From Channallabes apus (taxonomy: Eukaryota; Chordata; Actinopteri; Siluriformes; Clariidae), in contig CM060111.1 of NCBI GenBank assembly GCA_030522415.1, forward strand, positions 46,417,559 to 46,481,558: a DNA stretch of 64,000 nucleotides, given 5' to 3'. The notes beneath the pieces were generated by a model that did no database searches, was not told the origin of the DNA, and worked only from the letters and a program-made list of their open reading frames with translations. The first letter of the stretch is position 1, and every line of letters starts with the position of its first letter. A program made the position numbers and the translations under genes. Shown piece after piece: positions 34,040-44,534 of the stretch.

Positions 34040-34600
34040 TAACCTCTGCCAGTAGAACAGTACAGTGCCCTCTATGAACATACAGCAATGTACTGCAGTG
34101 ATTAAAAATCTCCACTGTATTTATAATTTAATGCTGGTTGTAGTAATGATGGGTGATGTACTATAAATATATTTCACATGTACAATAAGATAAGATGTGT
34201 GTGTAGATAAGAAGTGTATGTGACAAATAAAATTAAATTTGAATATAAGATAAGATAAACCTTTTATTGTCCCACTAACAGAGAAATTCACAGATGTATA
34301 GATCATTTGTCTGTCTTTCATCATTTGCTCACATTTATTCAGCATTCTAAGGTCTGGAAACCATCAGAGTTTATTTAATCATTTATGTTATTAAATAATT
34401 TGCAATAATTTATAACACTTAGAACTTTAGAAAGAAGATTTTCCACTTGATTTCTGGATGCAGTATCGGCTTTGTTTCCATCTGCATCGCTTTTAGTATT
34501 CGGTCACTGTAAAAACTTGCAGTTGGTCTTCACATTTGCAGTGACATGAAACAAAAACAACATGAAACAAAAACGAAACAAAAATGCAATTATGTCAGAG
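34040..34600 (-). repeat. Second copy of the 25-kb exon-like segment
   Basis: Aligns with 24,935-25,620. On the minus strand the frame gives VKTNCKFLQ and then a stop, so any exon is dead here. The stretch 34,175-34,250 also carries a Rex1-like tail (GTGACAAATAAAATTAAATT). Confidence 0.55.
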
Positions 34601-34764
34601 AAAAATGTTCCTTTATTCACAATGCGCTTACTACTACTAAACGTTCTTCAGCTATTCTTCACCTGACCACTTGGCACACACACACACACACAGCACTAAC
34701 TGACACTTTGCTATTGTCTGCCATTAACGGACATGGTGTTTAGTCACATTTCAGTAGTCACAGA

Positions 34765-34765
<1 letters not shown>

Positions 34766-34820
<55 letters not shown>
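34766..34820. repeat. (GT)n microsatellite
   Basis: About 27 GT units. Confidence 0.95.
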
Positions 34821-34821
<1 letters not shown>

Positions 34822-34964
34822 TCCTCAGGATGTAATTGTAGCTCTCAAATGTCTCAGTCATAATGTCACAACTCTAAATTCTTAAAAATCAGTAAATGCT
34901 GTGCGCGAGTACCAACACAATTGTGTTAACACGTGAAACTGGCAAACCTGCAAAATATTGACCA

Positions 34965-34965
<1 letters not shown>

Positions 34966-34998
<33 letters not shown>
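34966..34998. repeat. (CA)n microsatellite
   Basis: About 16 CA units. Confidence 0.93.
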
Positions 34999-34999
<1 letters not shown>

Positions 35000-35002
<3 letters not shown>

Positions 35003-36180
35003 CTAACTTGCTCTGATCCTACATACTCGTAAAAGGAGATATACATGTAAATGTACTATTTAAATTAAAATATGTTTGTTTTACACTACATTATGAAATT
35101 AAAAAATACAACCTTAACTGCATTTTGGAAAAACATTTACAATATTGTACAATAAAAATAAAGACACTATCATAAAGACACCAAAGGCTGATTGGTGTTT
35201 GCAAGTGGCCCATAGTGAATGTGTGTGCTTGTGACAAGTTCGTTTCTCACCCAGGGTGTACCCAGCCTTGTGCTCTGCGATTTCTCAATATAAACATAAG
35301 CTGAGTGACTCCGGGGCCCCTGACTTAGATGGACCCCTACTGTGCTGAGACCCTTTGCCACTGATCACCAACATCACTAACTTGAAGCTGTATCAAAAGA
35401 TTGCATAGGTCAGCATGCCAGAACAGAAGACTGAGAAACTGAGCTGTATTCATGGGCAATAACTGCCACCTCACTCATAGTGGAAAATGTGGGAGTGCCA
35501 ATTTGTCTGGGGAGGAATTGGGCAGTGCCTAGCTGGCAAACTCTCACAGGTTCCCCAACGGCACATTTTATATTGCGTCCACCCGGCCCCACCCAGCCCT
35601 CTTTCAGCGAAGCCACAGCTGTGAGTCAAACACATCAATCTGACATCTGGGCAGCAGCATTTTCAATTTCGTCAGCTGTGTCGCTATGGCTGGCCCTCAT
35701 GCGGTCCATTAGTGCTTGTCCCTTGGCAGGCGGTTAAACAGTGTTATATAAACCACACACCTTTAGAGCCACCGGTGACACCTGGTAGAAATTTCTACCA
35801 GTGCCGAAATTTTATAGGTATGTCAGATTTACAGTATTGTACAGTTTTTAACAGTTGTAGCACCGCAAAAATATAATACAGTTTTATTGGAGGTAGCGTA
35901 GCACTTCCTGGCATGTCTGACTAACTAGTCAACTGTTACATTACCCAGTTTAAATAAAATAGACTGTGCAATAAAACACACAAACAATAAAAAAAAATTA
36001 TACTTTACACAAATCAGACAAAAAATTGGGGGGTATGGGCATGTGTGGTAAGCATGAGTAGCAGAGATTGACCATGACTTTGTTTTTTTGTTTTTTGGTC
36101 TGATTTGAAGTCGACCAGAACAGTTTTTGCACTAAATCACCTTGGCATGGAACAACATCAGTTCTCATCCATTAATAAAT
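35000..36180. other. Unassigned region
   Basis: No convincing gene. The minus strand near 35,640-35,735 has an open stretch reading LMDRMRASHSDTADEIENAA, possibly a transposon-protein remnant. A perfect 20-bp palindrome lies at 35,782-35,801. Confidence 0.3.
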
Positions 36181-36194
36181 GCCCCAGCATTCAA

Positions 36195-36195
<1 letters not shown>

Positions 36196-36229
<34 letters not shown>

Positions 36230-36300
36230 TTTTATTTATATAGCGCCTTTCCAGAGCTCAAGGACACTTTACAATGAGTAGAAAACAGTCAACAATTGCA
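36196..36300 (-). repeat. (AAT)n with LINE/SINE 3' tail
   Basis: About 11 AAT units, then TTTATTTATATAGCGCCTTT, the reverse complement of a common LINE 3' end (AAAGGCGCTATATAAATAAA). Confidence 0.7.
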
Positions 36301-36369
36301 TGCATACAAGACCTCAGTTTAAGCATTTGCAGTAATTTATATTCATGAATACATTTTTGCTTATCTAGA

Positions 36370-36580
36370 CTAACATGCTAACTCAGATAACCTTAGGAAG
36401 CACAATGGTGTACATCCTGGTTTACCGACCCAGTCACATACTACTGACTGATTAATCTGTAAACTCCAATCAGTGCATGTCTTTGGACTGTGGAAGGAAA
36501 CTGGAGTACCCAGAGAAAACCCGCCAAGCACAGGCAGAACATGCAAACTTCACACACAGGTGAAAAGCATTACACGTTAC
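36370..36580 (-). repeat. Partial tRNA-type SINE
   Basis: Contains GCATGTCTTTGGACTGTGGA and GAAGGAAACTGGAGTACCCA, the reverse complement of the SINE body at about 40,840-40,905. Confidence 0.65.
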
Positions 36581-36654
36581 ATCCTGGTTCTCCCCTTCTC
36601 TCTCCTTCTCCAGTTGACCTGCTGTCTGCACACCTAGTCTATGGACTAACTTCA

Positions 36655-36760
36655 AGTCAAGTCAAGTCAAGGCTTTTATTGTCATTTCAACCATATACAG
36701 TGCACATTTAGTACACAGTGACACACAACAACGTTCCTCCAGGACCAAGGTGCTAAATTA
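36655..36760 (-). repeat. LINE 3' tail with CAAGT repeats
   Basis: (CAAGT)n followed by CTTTTATTGTCATTTCAACC, a typical reversed LINE tail. Confidence 0.6.
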
Positions 36761-36937
36761 ACAACATACATTAACAAAAACTCCTTAGCTAAGACACCTA
36801 ATTAGCTGACTAGCTACTAAAACAAATTAACACCTTAAACTAACAAAACTATCTTAGTGCTATGCAGAAGACAGCAAAAGACAACATAAAGAGCACATGC
36901 AAACAGGGCCGAACTGGGACCAAAAAGTTACTTATAT

Positions 36938-37640
36938 GCTGGTCTATGCTGGTTAATACTGGTTAGTGCTGGTTTAGCTGGTGAACCAGCATAACTTCTG
37001 GAAGACCAGCATGCCTGCTGAAAGATCCAGCATAGGCCAGCATGATTTATATGCTGAGGCACCAGCAAGGTTTTGGTAGTTAAAATTGCTTATCATTTTA
37101 GCTCATTATCTTGTATTTTAATAGCAATTACTGAAAATAGTGTGTGATGTAAACACATGGACCATGAAGTGTTATCTTTAAATGCATTTACATTAAAAAA
37201 AGACAAAAATAATCCATTTACCAAAAACATGTAAATACATTATTTTACATTTATTAAATATCTGCTGTGTTATCTAAAAACACAACACAAACCTTTTATA
37301 TAAATGCACTAGCAATAAATGCATATCTTTAAAAAGTAATCAATGAAAATCACTCAAAACTGAAAAAAAAAACAGCATAGACCATCATAGCTGGTCACCA
37401 GCTTGACCAGCAATTATACCAGCATATGTTGTGTTTTGGTGCTGGTATGCTGAAGACCAACATCTGTAAGGTGACCAGCATAACAGCACCAGCTTCATGG
37501 TCGCTATAATGCTGGTCACCAGCACCTGCATCAGCAAAATTACCGGCATTTCAGCACCAGCATTACAGCATTATGATGCTGGTCACCAGCAGCGTTACCA
37601 GCATCATGGGGTCAGCTGTGCCGGCAGTGGGACCACTTGC
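36938..37640. mobile_element. Element with inverted TGCTGGT/ACCAGCA arrays
   Basis: About 700 bp with more than twenty TGCTGGT or ACCAGCA motifs clustered in two blocks at its ends, around an AT-rich centre. Flanks share GAACTGGGACCA and GGCAGTGGGACCA. The superfamily is unknown. Confidence 0.6.
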
Positions 37641-38398
37641 ATTTTTTTTTATGGTAACCGTGAAAATTATTTAAAATGCTCCATAATTTTTAATCATACA
37701 TATAAATGTAATACATCATTTGAATCTGTAGAGGGTCTTTATTTGTTAATGTACACTCACATTTCAATAAAAGATTATGCTTTTGTAAAATAAAGAAAAT
37801 GGTCTCAGTCTCAGTCTCCCCAAAAATCCTTTTGAAACGCGTCACTAAAATGAACTGAAACTCTTGAAACACAAGTGTCTTTTGTGTGAATTATTTATGA
37901 GACTGATTTGCTTCCATACTGTACAGGTTTCTAAAGCTCTACAGAATGTTCTGGACAGTGGGAGGAGTTTAGATTTACTTCAGTGACAACACTGTGACTC
38001 CAACAGAGAATGAAGGAGGAGAATCCAGCAAGCTGTTACCATGGGTAATTTATTAAATCTTACTTAATCCTTATTCTGATAATATAAAACTTTAAAATAT
38101 AACTGATTTTATTTTCCTCATTTTCTCACAAGCTTTTGCCAGTTTATGTGAAACATTGTCATTAAATGTCACTTACATGGTTTGGTTAGCATGTAGATAA
38201 CACTGCTAAATCATGTGCCTTGTGTACATTAGCACAAACAGGTTGGCTCACAGTGGCTAAGCTAATGCCTTACAGTATGTAGAATACATTCAGTATCAGC
38301 TGTGGTATAAATATTTATAATATATTTCAACCTGTCTTGGATAGTTTTATATTATGGTAGCTATTTGGTTCAGTTTTTGGTTAGCTTATGACACTGCT
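37641..38398. other. Unassigned region with exon-like piece
   Basis: Mostly AT-rich. ATGAAGGAGGAGAATCCAGC near 38,008 begins a 12-codon frame that ends at a GGTAAT donor-like site (38,043). It could be a first coding exon, but nothing further supports it. Confidence 0.25.
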
Positions 38399-38399
38399 A

Positions 38400-39392
38400 C
38401 AGTGGGAGCCACGCCAAATAGCCGCGACCATGTGGCTGAAGTGTGAATGGCGTGTGAATGGCCTTTGCACGCTGTAATCCCCCCTCCCTTTTCTGCCAGA
38501 AAGGCGTGTCAAGATTTCACAGTAAACACGCCCATTCAAGCCCAATTTATTCATTTACCTGGTGCCACCACTAGATGGCGCTTCGTTCTCAAGAACACGT
38601 TAAAACAAGCCAGCTGCGCTGAGTTGCAATCACGTGATTTTAACAACCCGCCTCCACCCCCGCCGTACTTACGCTGCCAAACTACAGAGATGAAGATGGC
38701 GGCTTAACGGACTATTTGTGGTAAGTGATGTTTTATTTTATAAAATGTGTTTGGGGTAGTTTATAATTTATTTACCCAGTTTAGTTTTTTATTGGCCATT
38801 TTAAATATCACTGGCAGCACCAGCAGCGGTCAGATGTGACTTTAGAGAACTTAATGATCTGTTTACCAAGTCTGGAGTTAATATTACAGCTTACTGTCAG
38901 TGTCACACACTCACAATGTCACTCCACTTTAACTCAAAAACATTCTCAAGCTTCGACAATACGATTAATGTCCCTATTACAGAAGCTGCACTACCCGATG
39001 AAGAGTGTTTGTGTTCTCTGTAAATACTGAGAATCTCACCGCGTGTTGTCTGGATAAATTCAGCGGTTGTTTATTCTCTGGTTAAGAGTTAATCTGCAGG
39101 TTATTTCTGTGACTGTAATATAATGTGATGCAGTTGATGAGGGACACAGACTGAGGGTAGCTGTACAGGAGCTAGTAACGCTCATAACCCGGTTTATATT
39201 TTATACACTTTGGCCGGGACTTTCCGCGGTAGCGCGAGCGCTTAGTTAACGAGCTGGATAACGACACTCAAGTGTTTATTAGTTAAGGAGGAGGAGGGGG
39301 GAGGTGTGTGTGTGTGCGTGTGTGTGTGGGGGGGGGGGGGGTGTGTGCATGTGAGGGGCTTCAGTAAGTTATAGTTTACGTGGCTCCCACTG
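38400..39392 (+). mobile_element. 993-bp TIR element, copy 1
   Basis: Ends CAGTGGGAGCCACG and CGTGGCTCCCACTG between TA dinucleotides, as in Tc1/mariner-like target duplication. The interior has no transposase. It carries a CpG-richer stretch with an AAGATGGCGGC box, followed by GGTAAGTG (38,719-38,726), and a (GT)n/G run near 39,305-39,350. Confidence 0.82.
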
Positions 39393-39394
39393 TA

Positions 39395-40120
39395 TCTATT
39401 TAGCAAATTTAACACTTTAGCTATGTAGCTTAGAGTGTTTGTGATATTAAGGGTGTAAATGCAAATCGTAATGCAAAAAGAATAAATTGTTGTATACTAT
39501 AACATGTATTGTGCTTATGGTCAATAGTTACAGTGGGAGCCACGTCAAACAGCCGCTTGGAGCATGATGGATCCATGGCAGGACCATGAAGGATTAATGC
39601 ACGGTCCGTGCACGGAGTGTGATCCCCCCCAAATAACGCAGTTAACGATGCCCCGCCCCATAAACGCCCCCATGCGCTTTCTAAAAAGATGGTTGCAATG
39701 CCGTATAATTCCGCCAGATGGAGCATTGACTGGCACAGTTAACTGCAGTGTCCAGGAAGCCCAATACCATATATTTAATATATAGACAGTTCTTGTATTG
39801 TCAACATAGTTTCATAAATAGATGACGTGGTAAAAAACAACAACAACAAACCGATTAATAAAACAGATTTGTTAAATCACTCAATACACAACCCATGATG
39901 ATTATGCTATTTATTATTTAATAATGACTTAATAAAACTAGTTAGTGAAATATTTTTTAAGACATCCTGAAATGATCCTTAAAGACACGGTAGCATCTGT
40001 AATTTGTCTATACCGATCATTGTAGGTACGGAATAAAAACGCGGGCTATGTACAGTATTTTATATTACGGTGTATTTTACCCAGTTCCATTTAATATACT
40101 GATTGATAATATTTTGCGGC
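39395..40120. other. Region with a third TIR end
   Basis: TACAGTGGGAGCCACGTCAA at 39,531 is the start of another member of the 38,400 family. The following 250 bp are only loosely similar to it. No second end was found. Confidence 0.5.
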
Positions 40121-40499
40121 AAAGTAAAGCTCAAAATGTAACGTCTGCTTGGGTTTGTTTTCGTTATATTTTTGATTATGTTTTTTTTTCACTGATAGTC
40201 AACAAGTGGCATAAGAAAGGCAATTAATGGCGCATGCAACCTGGAACAAATATCTGCCCATATGGATCAGTATTTCTTTAGTCATTTAATCATGCATAAT
40301 GCTCCCCCGTCAAAAGATCTGATGGGGCATTAATCACTTATCACAACTGTGAATGGATGCGGCAGCAGAGACAGATTAAATCCCCATTAACACTTGGAAA
40401 CAATAGTAAAAAAGTTCCAGAGGGTTAGCGCCTGTTATACAAATTTTTTACTGATTTTCTACTGCTTATATTTCCTTTGGTTTTACGCAATTTCATGTG

Positions 40500-40539
<40 letters not shown>

Positions 40540-40550
40540 ACGAGAGAGAG
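40121..40550 (+). repeat. Local tandem duplication, copy 1
   Basis: About 430 bp matching 41,099-41,376 plus 42,071-42,297. Shared landmarks: TGGGTTTGTTTTCGTTATAT, ATGCGGCAGCAGAGACAGAT and GGTTTTACGC-ATTTCATGTG, then a (TG)n run and GAGAGAG. This copy lacks the solo LTR. Confidence 0.85.
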
Positions 40551-40583
40551 GATACTCTGACAAGAGCAACTTACTTCAGTGTG

Positions 40584-40667
40584 GCTCCCGTGGCGCAATC
40601 GGTTAGCGCGTGATACTTATAAAGCGGTCCAGGTGAAGCAATGCCGAGTTCGAGCCTCACCTAAAGC
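40584..40667 (+). tRNA. tRNA-Ile(UAU)-like pseudogene with intron
   Basis: GCTCCCGTGGCGCAATCGG and a D-arm lead to an anticodon loop CTTATAA. A 17-base intron-like insert (GCGGTCCAGGTGAAGC) follows, then ATGCCGAG and the T-arm box GTTCGAGCC. Compared with the usual tRNA-Ile(UAU) layout the T-arm is missing about 7 bases and the acceptor stem does not pair well. Its 3' end runs straight into a LINE-like tail, so it is probably the head of a SINE, not a working tRNA gene. Confidence 0.6.
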
Positions 40668-40730
40668 ACCCAAAGTATTTTACTGCATATCGCACTGTGT
40701 ATGTGACAAATAAATTTTGAATTTTAAAGT
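40668..40730 (+). repeat. LINE-type tail fused to tRNA head
   Basis: TACTGCATATCGCACTGTGT, then ATGTGACAAATAAATTTTGA. It matches the Rex1-type tail at 2,941-3,010. Confidence 0.65.
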
Positions 40731-40734
40731 AGGC

Positions 40735-41097
40735 GGCACGGTGGTATAGTGGTTAGCACTGTTGCCTTGCACCTCCAGGGTCTGGGTTCGATTCCCCGGC
40801 CAGGCTCGATTCCCGTCTCTGTGTGCATGGAGTTTGCATGTTCTCCCCGTGCTTGGTGGGTTTCCTCCGGGTACTCCGGTTTCCTCCCACAGTCCAAAGA
40901 TATGCAGGTTAGGCTAATTGGCGTTCCTAAATTGCCCGTAGTGTGTGTGTGTGTATGTGTGTGCCCTGCGATGGATTGGCACCCTGTCCAGGGTGTACCC
41001 CGCCTAGTGCCCGAAGTCTCCTGGGATAGGCTCCAGGTCCCCCGCGACCCTGAACACAGGATTAAGCGGTATAGAAAATGAATGAATGAATGAATTT
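40735..41097 (+). repeat. tRNA-derived SINE
   Basis: The head GGCGGCACGGTGGTATAGTG has a box A-like GTGGTTAGCACT and box B GGTTCGATTCC. The body has GTTTGCATGTTCTCCCCGTG, TCCGGTTTCCTCCCACAGTC and CAGGGTGTACCCCGCC. The tail is (AATG)n. This is a widespread fish SINE type. Confidence 0.88.
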
Positions 41098-41376
41098 TAA
41101 AGTAAAGCTTAAAATGTAACTTCTGCATGGGTTTGTTTTCGTTATATTTTTGATGTTTTCGCTGATAGTCAAATTGGCATAACAAATTGATTAATGGCGC
41201 ATAATATCTGGAACAAATATTTGTCCATACGGATCAGTATTTCTTTAGTCATTAACCAGAATAATGTGCTACATCAAAGATCTGATATGGCATCAATCAC
41301 TTATCACAATTGTGTACAGATGCGGCAGCAGAGACAGATTTAATCCCCATAAACATTCACATTTGAAAACAAAACT

Positions 41377-42066
41377 TGTAGCGCTGCCACACAAAAGGGA
41401 CATTTTCATATACAGGGAAATGATTGAAATGATTGCTCACCTGTAGCCGAAGATGTGCCCTGGCGGTTTTTGTTTCCCCATTGACAGTGGTTTGGTCACC
41501 GGGTAAGCTCGCACGCATGCGCAATCGCAGCGTGAGGGAACCCGGAAGTGATGTAGGTCACATGACCCGGCATAAAGCCGGAATCGGCAAGGTAGCTGGG
41601 ACGGAAAGATGTTGACAGCGCGCTGCATGATTTGGAAGCTGAGAGCCTGTTTGAGGATTACCCTGCGTTAATTTCATCCAGTACCCAGCTCATTCCGTTT
41701 CTCGATCTCCCAGACTTACCATCATTATCTGGTGAGATCGAACCATCTCTCCAACTCACCATTTTCATACCTATTGCCGTTTTTCAGACACTGGATTATC
41801 ATACACACACTCGCATACATCCCGCACACACTATTTATAGTTGTATATATTTTGTATATATTGGTTTGTGGTGCACCTTGTTTGTTGGTTTATTTGTCTG
41901 TCTTGTATAATACACTTGGTTTAATTCATTACAATTGTTTTTGTGTCGCGTCGTATATTGTCCTGCCGCGATTGCGCAATACCGGAAGTGTGGTTTTCAA
42001 GCCCCTATTTTGATTCCCAAATCCGTTTTCGTGTAACTAAGCGGTTAATAAAATCCAAGCATTACA
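41377..42066 (+). mobile_element. Solo LTR, Gypsy-like family A
   Basis: 690 bp from TGTAGCGCTGCC to GCATTACA, flanked by the 4-bp duplication AACT (41,373-41,376 and 42,067-42,070). It is homologous to the LTRs at 7,679-8,403 and 30,482-31,156. The uninterrupted duplicate at 40,121-40,550 serves as the empty site. Confidence 0.9.
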
Positions 42067-42204
42067 AACTAACAGAACTAAACTGTCCTAGAGTGTTAGT
42101 GCCTGTTATCACAGGACAGGAATCGCCTACAGGATACTACTGTATTTTTACTGCTCATATTTTTTACCCTAGTTTCATTTGGTTTTACGCGATTTCATGT
42201 GTTA

Positions 42205-42205
<1 letters not shown>

Positions 42206-42256
<51 letters not shown>
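42206..42256. repeat. (TG)n microsatellite
   Basis: About 25 TG units. The first duplicate has its own tract at 40,501-40,536. Confidence 0.93.
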
Positions 42257-42258
<2 letters not shown>

Positions 42259-42297
42259 TGCGAGAGATAGCGTGAGAGCGCGTGCGCGAGAGAGGGC

Positions 42298-43351
42298 TTA
42301 CATGGTGATTCATCCAAGGTTACTAAAACCTGGCTTACTACCTATAAAAATTATTTAAATTTAACTCATGGGTCTCAATCACAGATGACACGACAAATTA
42401 TATACTCTGAAACGTTCATTTGAACATTTAAAAATATATACAAAAACATAAATACTAATGTTATCATGGTGTAAATTATTAACATTAGGTTAGGTCCTGC
42501 CCTTAATTAATTCATATTATAATTACTTTTACATAGTATAGTTACTGGACTGACATGACCAAAACTAGCTATTTCATTTAGCCTTTCTAAAATCAACCCA
42601 TATATCATTTATAATCAGAAAACATAAAACATATTATGATCTGTTCAATAGCCCATCTGTTTTAATTTAGTTTGTATTTTTTATTATTCATAAGACAACC
42701 TTTCAGTTTTGTAAATATTTTAGTTATAGTGTGTTAAGTCTTACTTTAGGTTAAACATTTTTGAGAATTTGACCATCCAGCTTAGATAAATGTTATGTCA
42801 TTGACTGATAAAATCTGGATTAAGGATATTTTATTTTATTTATTTAACTTTTATTTTTTAGTTTCCCCCTGAGGGATTGCCACCTTATTGTGGTCAGGGG
42901 GTTTGCGTGCCTCAACACAATTCAGCAAGGACAATACTGTTACTATAAGTCCAGGGAAAAACAGTGCTCGAACATGATGCCCCCTTCACATTTCTGACTG
43001 CGCCCCTCCCCCCTGGTCTAGAACGGCCCTGCCTCTGACCGTCTTTTGTCTTGTAAATGAGTATTCTCACTCACCTTCCAATCCCCCCAGCGCACACACA
43101 CTTTGTTTGTACTGTAAACTGTAACTGTGTTTGCTAGGGCACTTGGTTATACACAGTACTTTAATGTATGGAACACTTACTTAACTTACTGGTTTGGTTT
43201 AAATATTGCTTATTACCTTATTCAGCAAAATAAATTCATTATTAACGTATTGAAGTATTTTAGTTAAGGACAAAAACAGACCCTGCGCTTGTGTTTAGAA
43301 CTGCTGAACAGCCGTGTTCATAGGTTTAATCGATGATGGATGAATGGAGAG

Positions 43352-43384
<33 letters not shown>

Positions 43385-44118
43385 CGCGCGCGCGCTCTCC
43401 TGCATTTCTCCTTTGGCTTTAACACGCACACCCATCCCCCCGCCAAAAACACACACAGAGCAATTAACATGTCATACTCAGTATTCTCCATTGAGGTTTC
43501 TCACCTTCCACTCCTAAGTTTGTCGTTGCTCTTTTGGAGTTCTTAAAACGCAAAATATTTATTTATACTGAGAAAAAATTATTATGGGTCACATAATCAC
43601 AAACACAAATACAGATGATCAAGTGTTTAACTGGTTTCATTTGTTTCTATGATCAATAATTATTATGATTTTCAACCCAACTCTTTGACTATTTAAAGCA
43701 AAGTTGTGTCCCATTTTTTGCCCATTGAAGTTGTTGATTCAACTAAACGTTTTTTAAATAGCCAAACAATCCCCCCAAATTAAAACATGCAAACATGACT
43801 TTAACAATTCAATTTATTCTTCCAAAACTAGTCAAAGTTAAAACAGTAATTTGTATAAAACAGATGAATACATGTTGTCTTTTTGCTTAAAGTTCATTAA
43901 ACTACCCGGATACACCAGCTGCTTATAAGTCTCTATCTATAGGTCTTTTATATTAAAATATAAATTTTTCAAATATCAAAACTATTAAACATGGAACAGT
44001 TTAAGTCTTTGTTTCCCCCAAAGTACTGTATCAGACATTTAGCAGTTCTATGTTCAGAATATACAGTAGACCTGATCAAACATCATTCTAAAGCTGTCGG
44101 ACTGTGACATCATCCCTC
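42298..44118. other. Unassigned AT-rich region
   Basis: No supported gene. Contains a (TG)n tract at 43,352-43,382 and a possible transposon fragment near 42,860-43,030. Confidence 0.35.
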
Positions 44119-44217
44119 CTACAGCTCCCTCAACAGCTTGTTCAGGCTCCTCCAGTCCTGTAGCTCCAAAAGTCCAGCCGTCAGCCGTCTGACCCCCCAA
44201 TCCTCCACAGCGGAGCT
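44119..44217 (-). CDS. Candidate terminal exon, unknown gene
   Basis: After a good acceptor (TTGTCTTTAAGCAG) the minus strand reads SSAVEDWGVRRLTAGLLELQ, then DWRSLNKLLREL and stop TAG: 33 codons, amphipathic and leucine-rich. No partner exon was found, so this is a low-confidence call based only on the splice site and composition. Confidence 0.25.
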   Translation of the reverse strand, partial: SSAVEDWGVRRLTAGLLELQDWRSLNKLLREL

Positions 44218-44534
44218 CTGCTTAAAGACAACAGGATAATTTAGTGAAGACAAATATAAATAAACTTCACAGAACATATAGTTCTAATAAAAATAAAATA
44301 TATTAATAAACCTATTTACCACAGAGGGTGTAAAATACTGTTTTGGGTAAAAAACTGCCTGTGCTAATGTTAACCAGTGAACAGTGTTAGTGTTAACCAC
44401 AGTCTGTCTGTATTATCGTCTGAATTAAATTAACCAAGAATTTACTTAATGCGCTTCTCATACAAATAAGTTAAGCAATATAACACTCGTATATGAGCAT
44501 TAGTTCATCCCTGAAGCCAAACTATAACTTAATG

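Larger units (their letters stand above)
41099..42297 (+). repeat. Local tandem duplication, copy 2 (with LTR inside)
   Basis: Matches 40,121-40,550 on both sides of the solo LTR at 41,377-42,066. Confidence 0.85.

Noticed and set aside
40584..40667. Functional tRNA-Ile(UAU) gene
   Set aside because: T-arm shortened, acceptor stem mispaired, and LINE tail attached directly.
43340..43546. 68-codon plus-strand frame
   Set aside because: Begins in a (TG)n run and has no recognisable domain.
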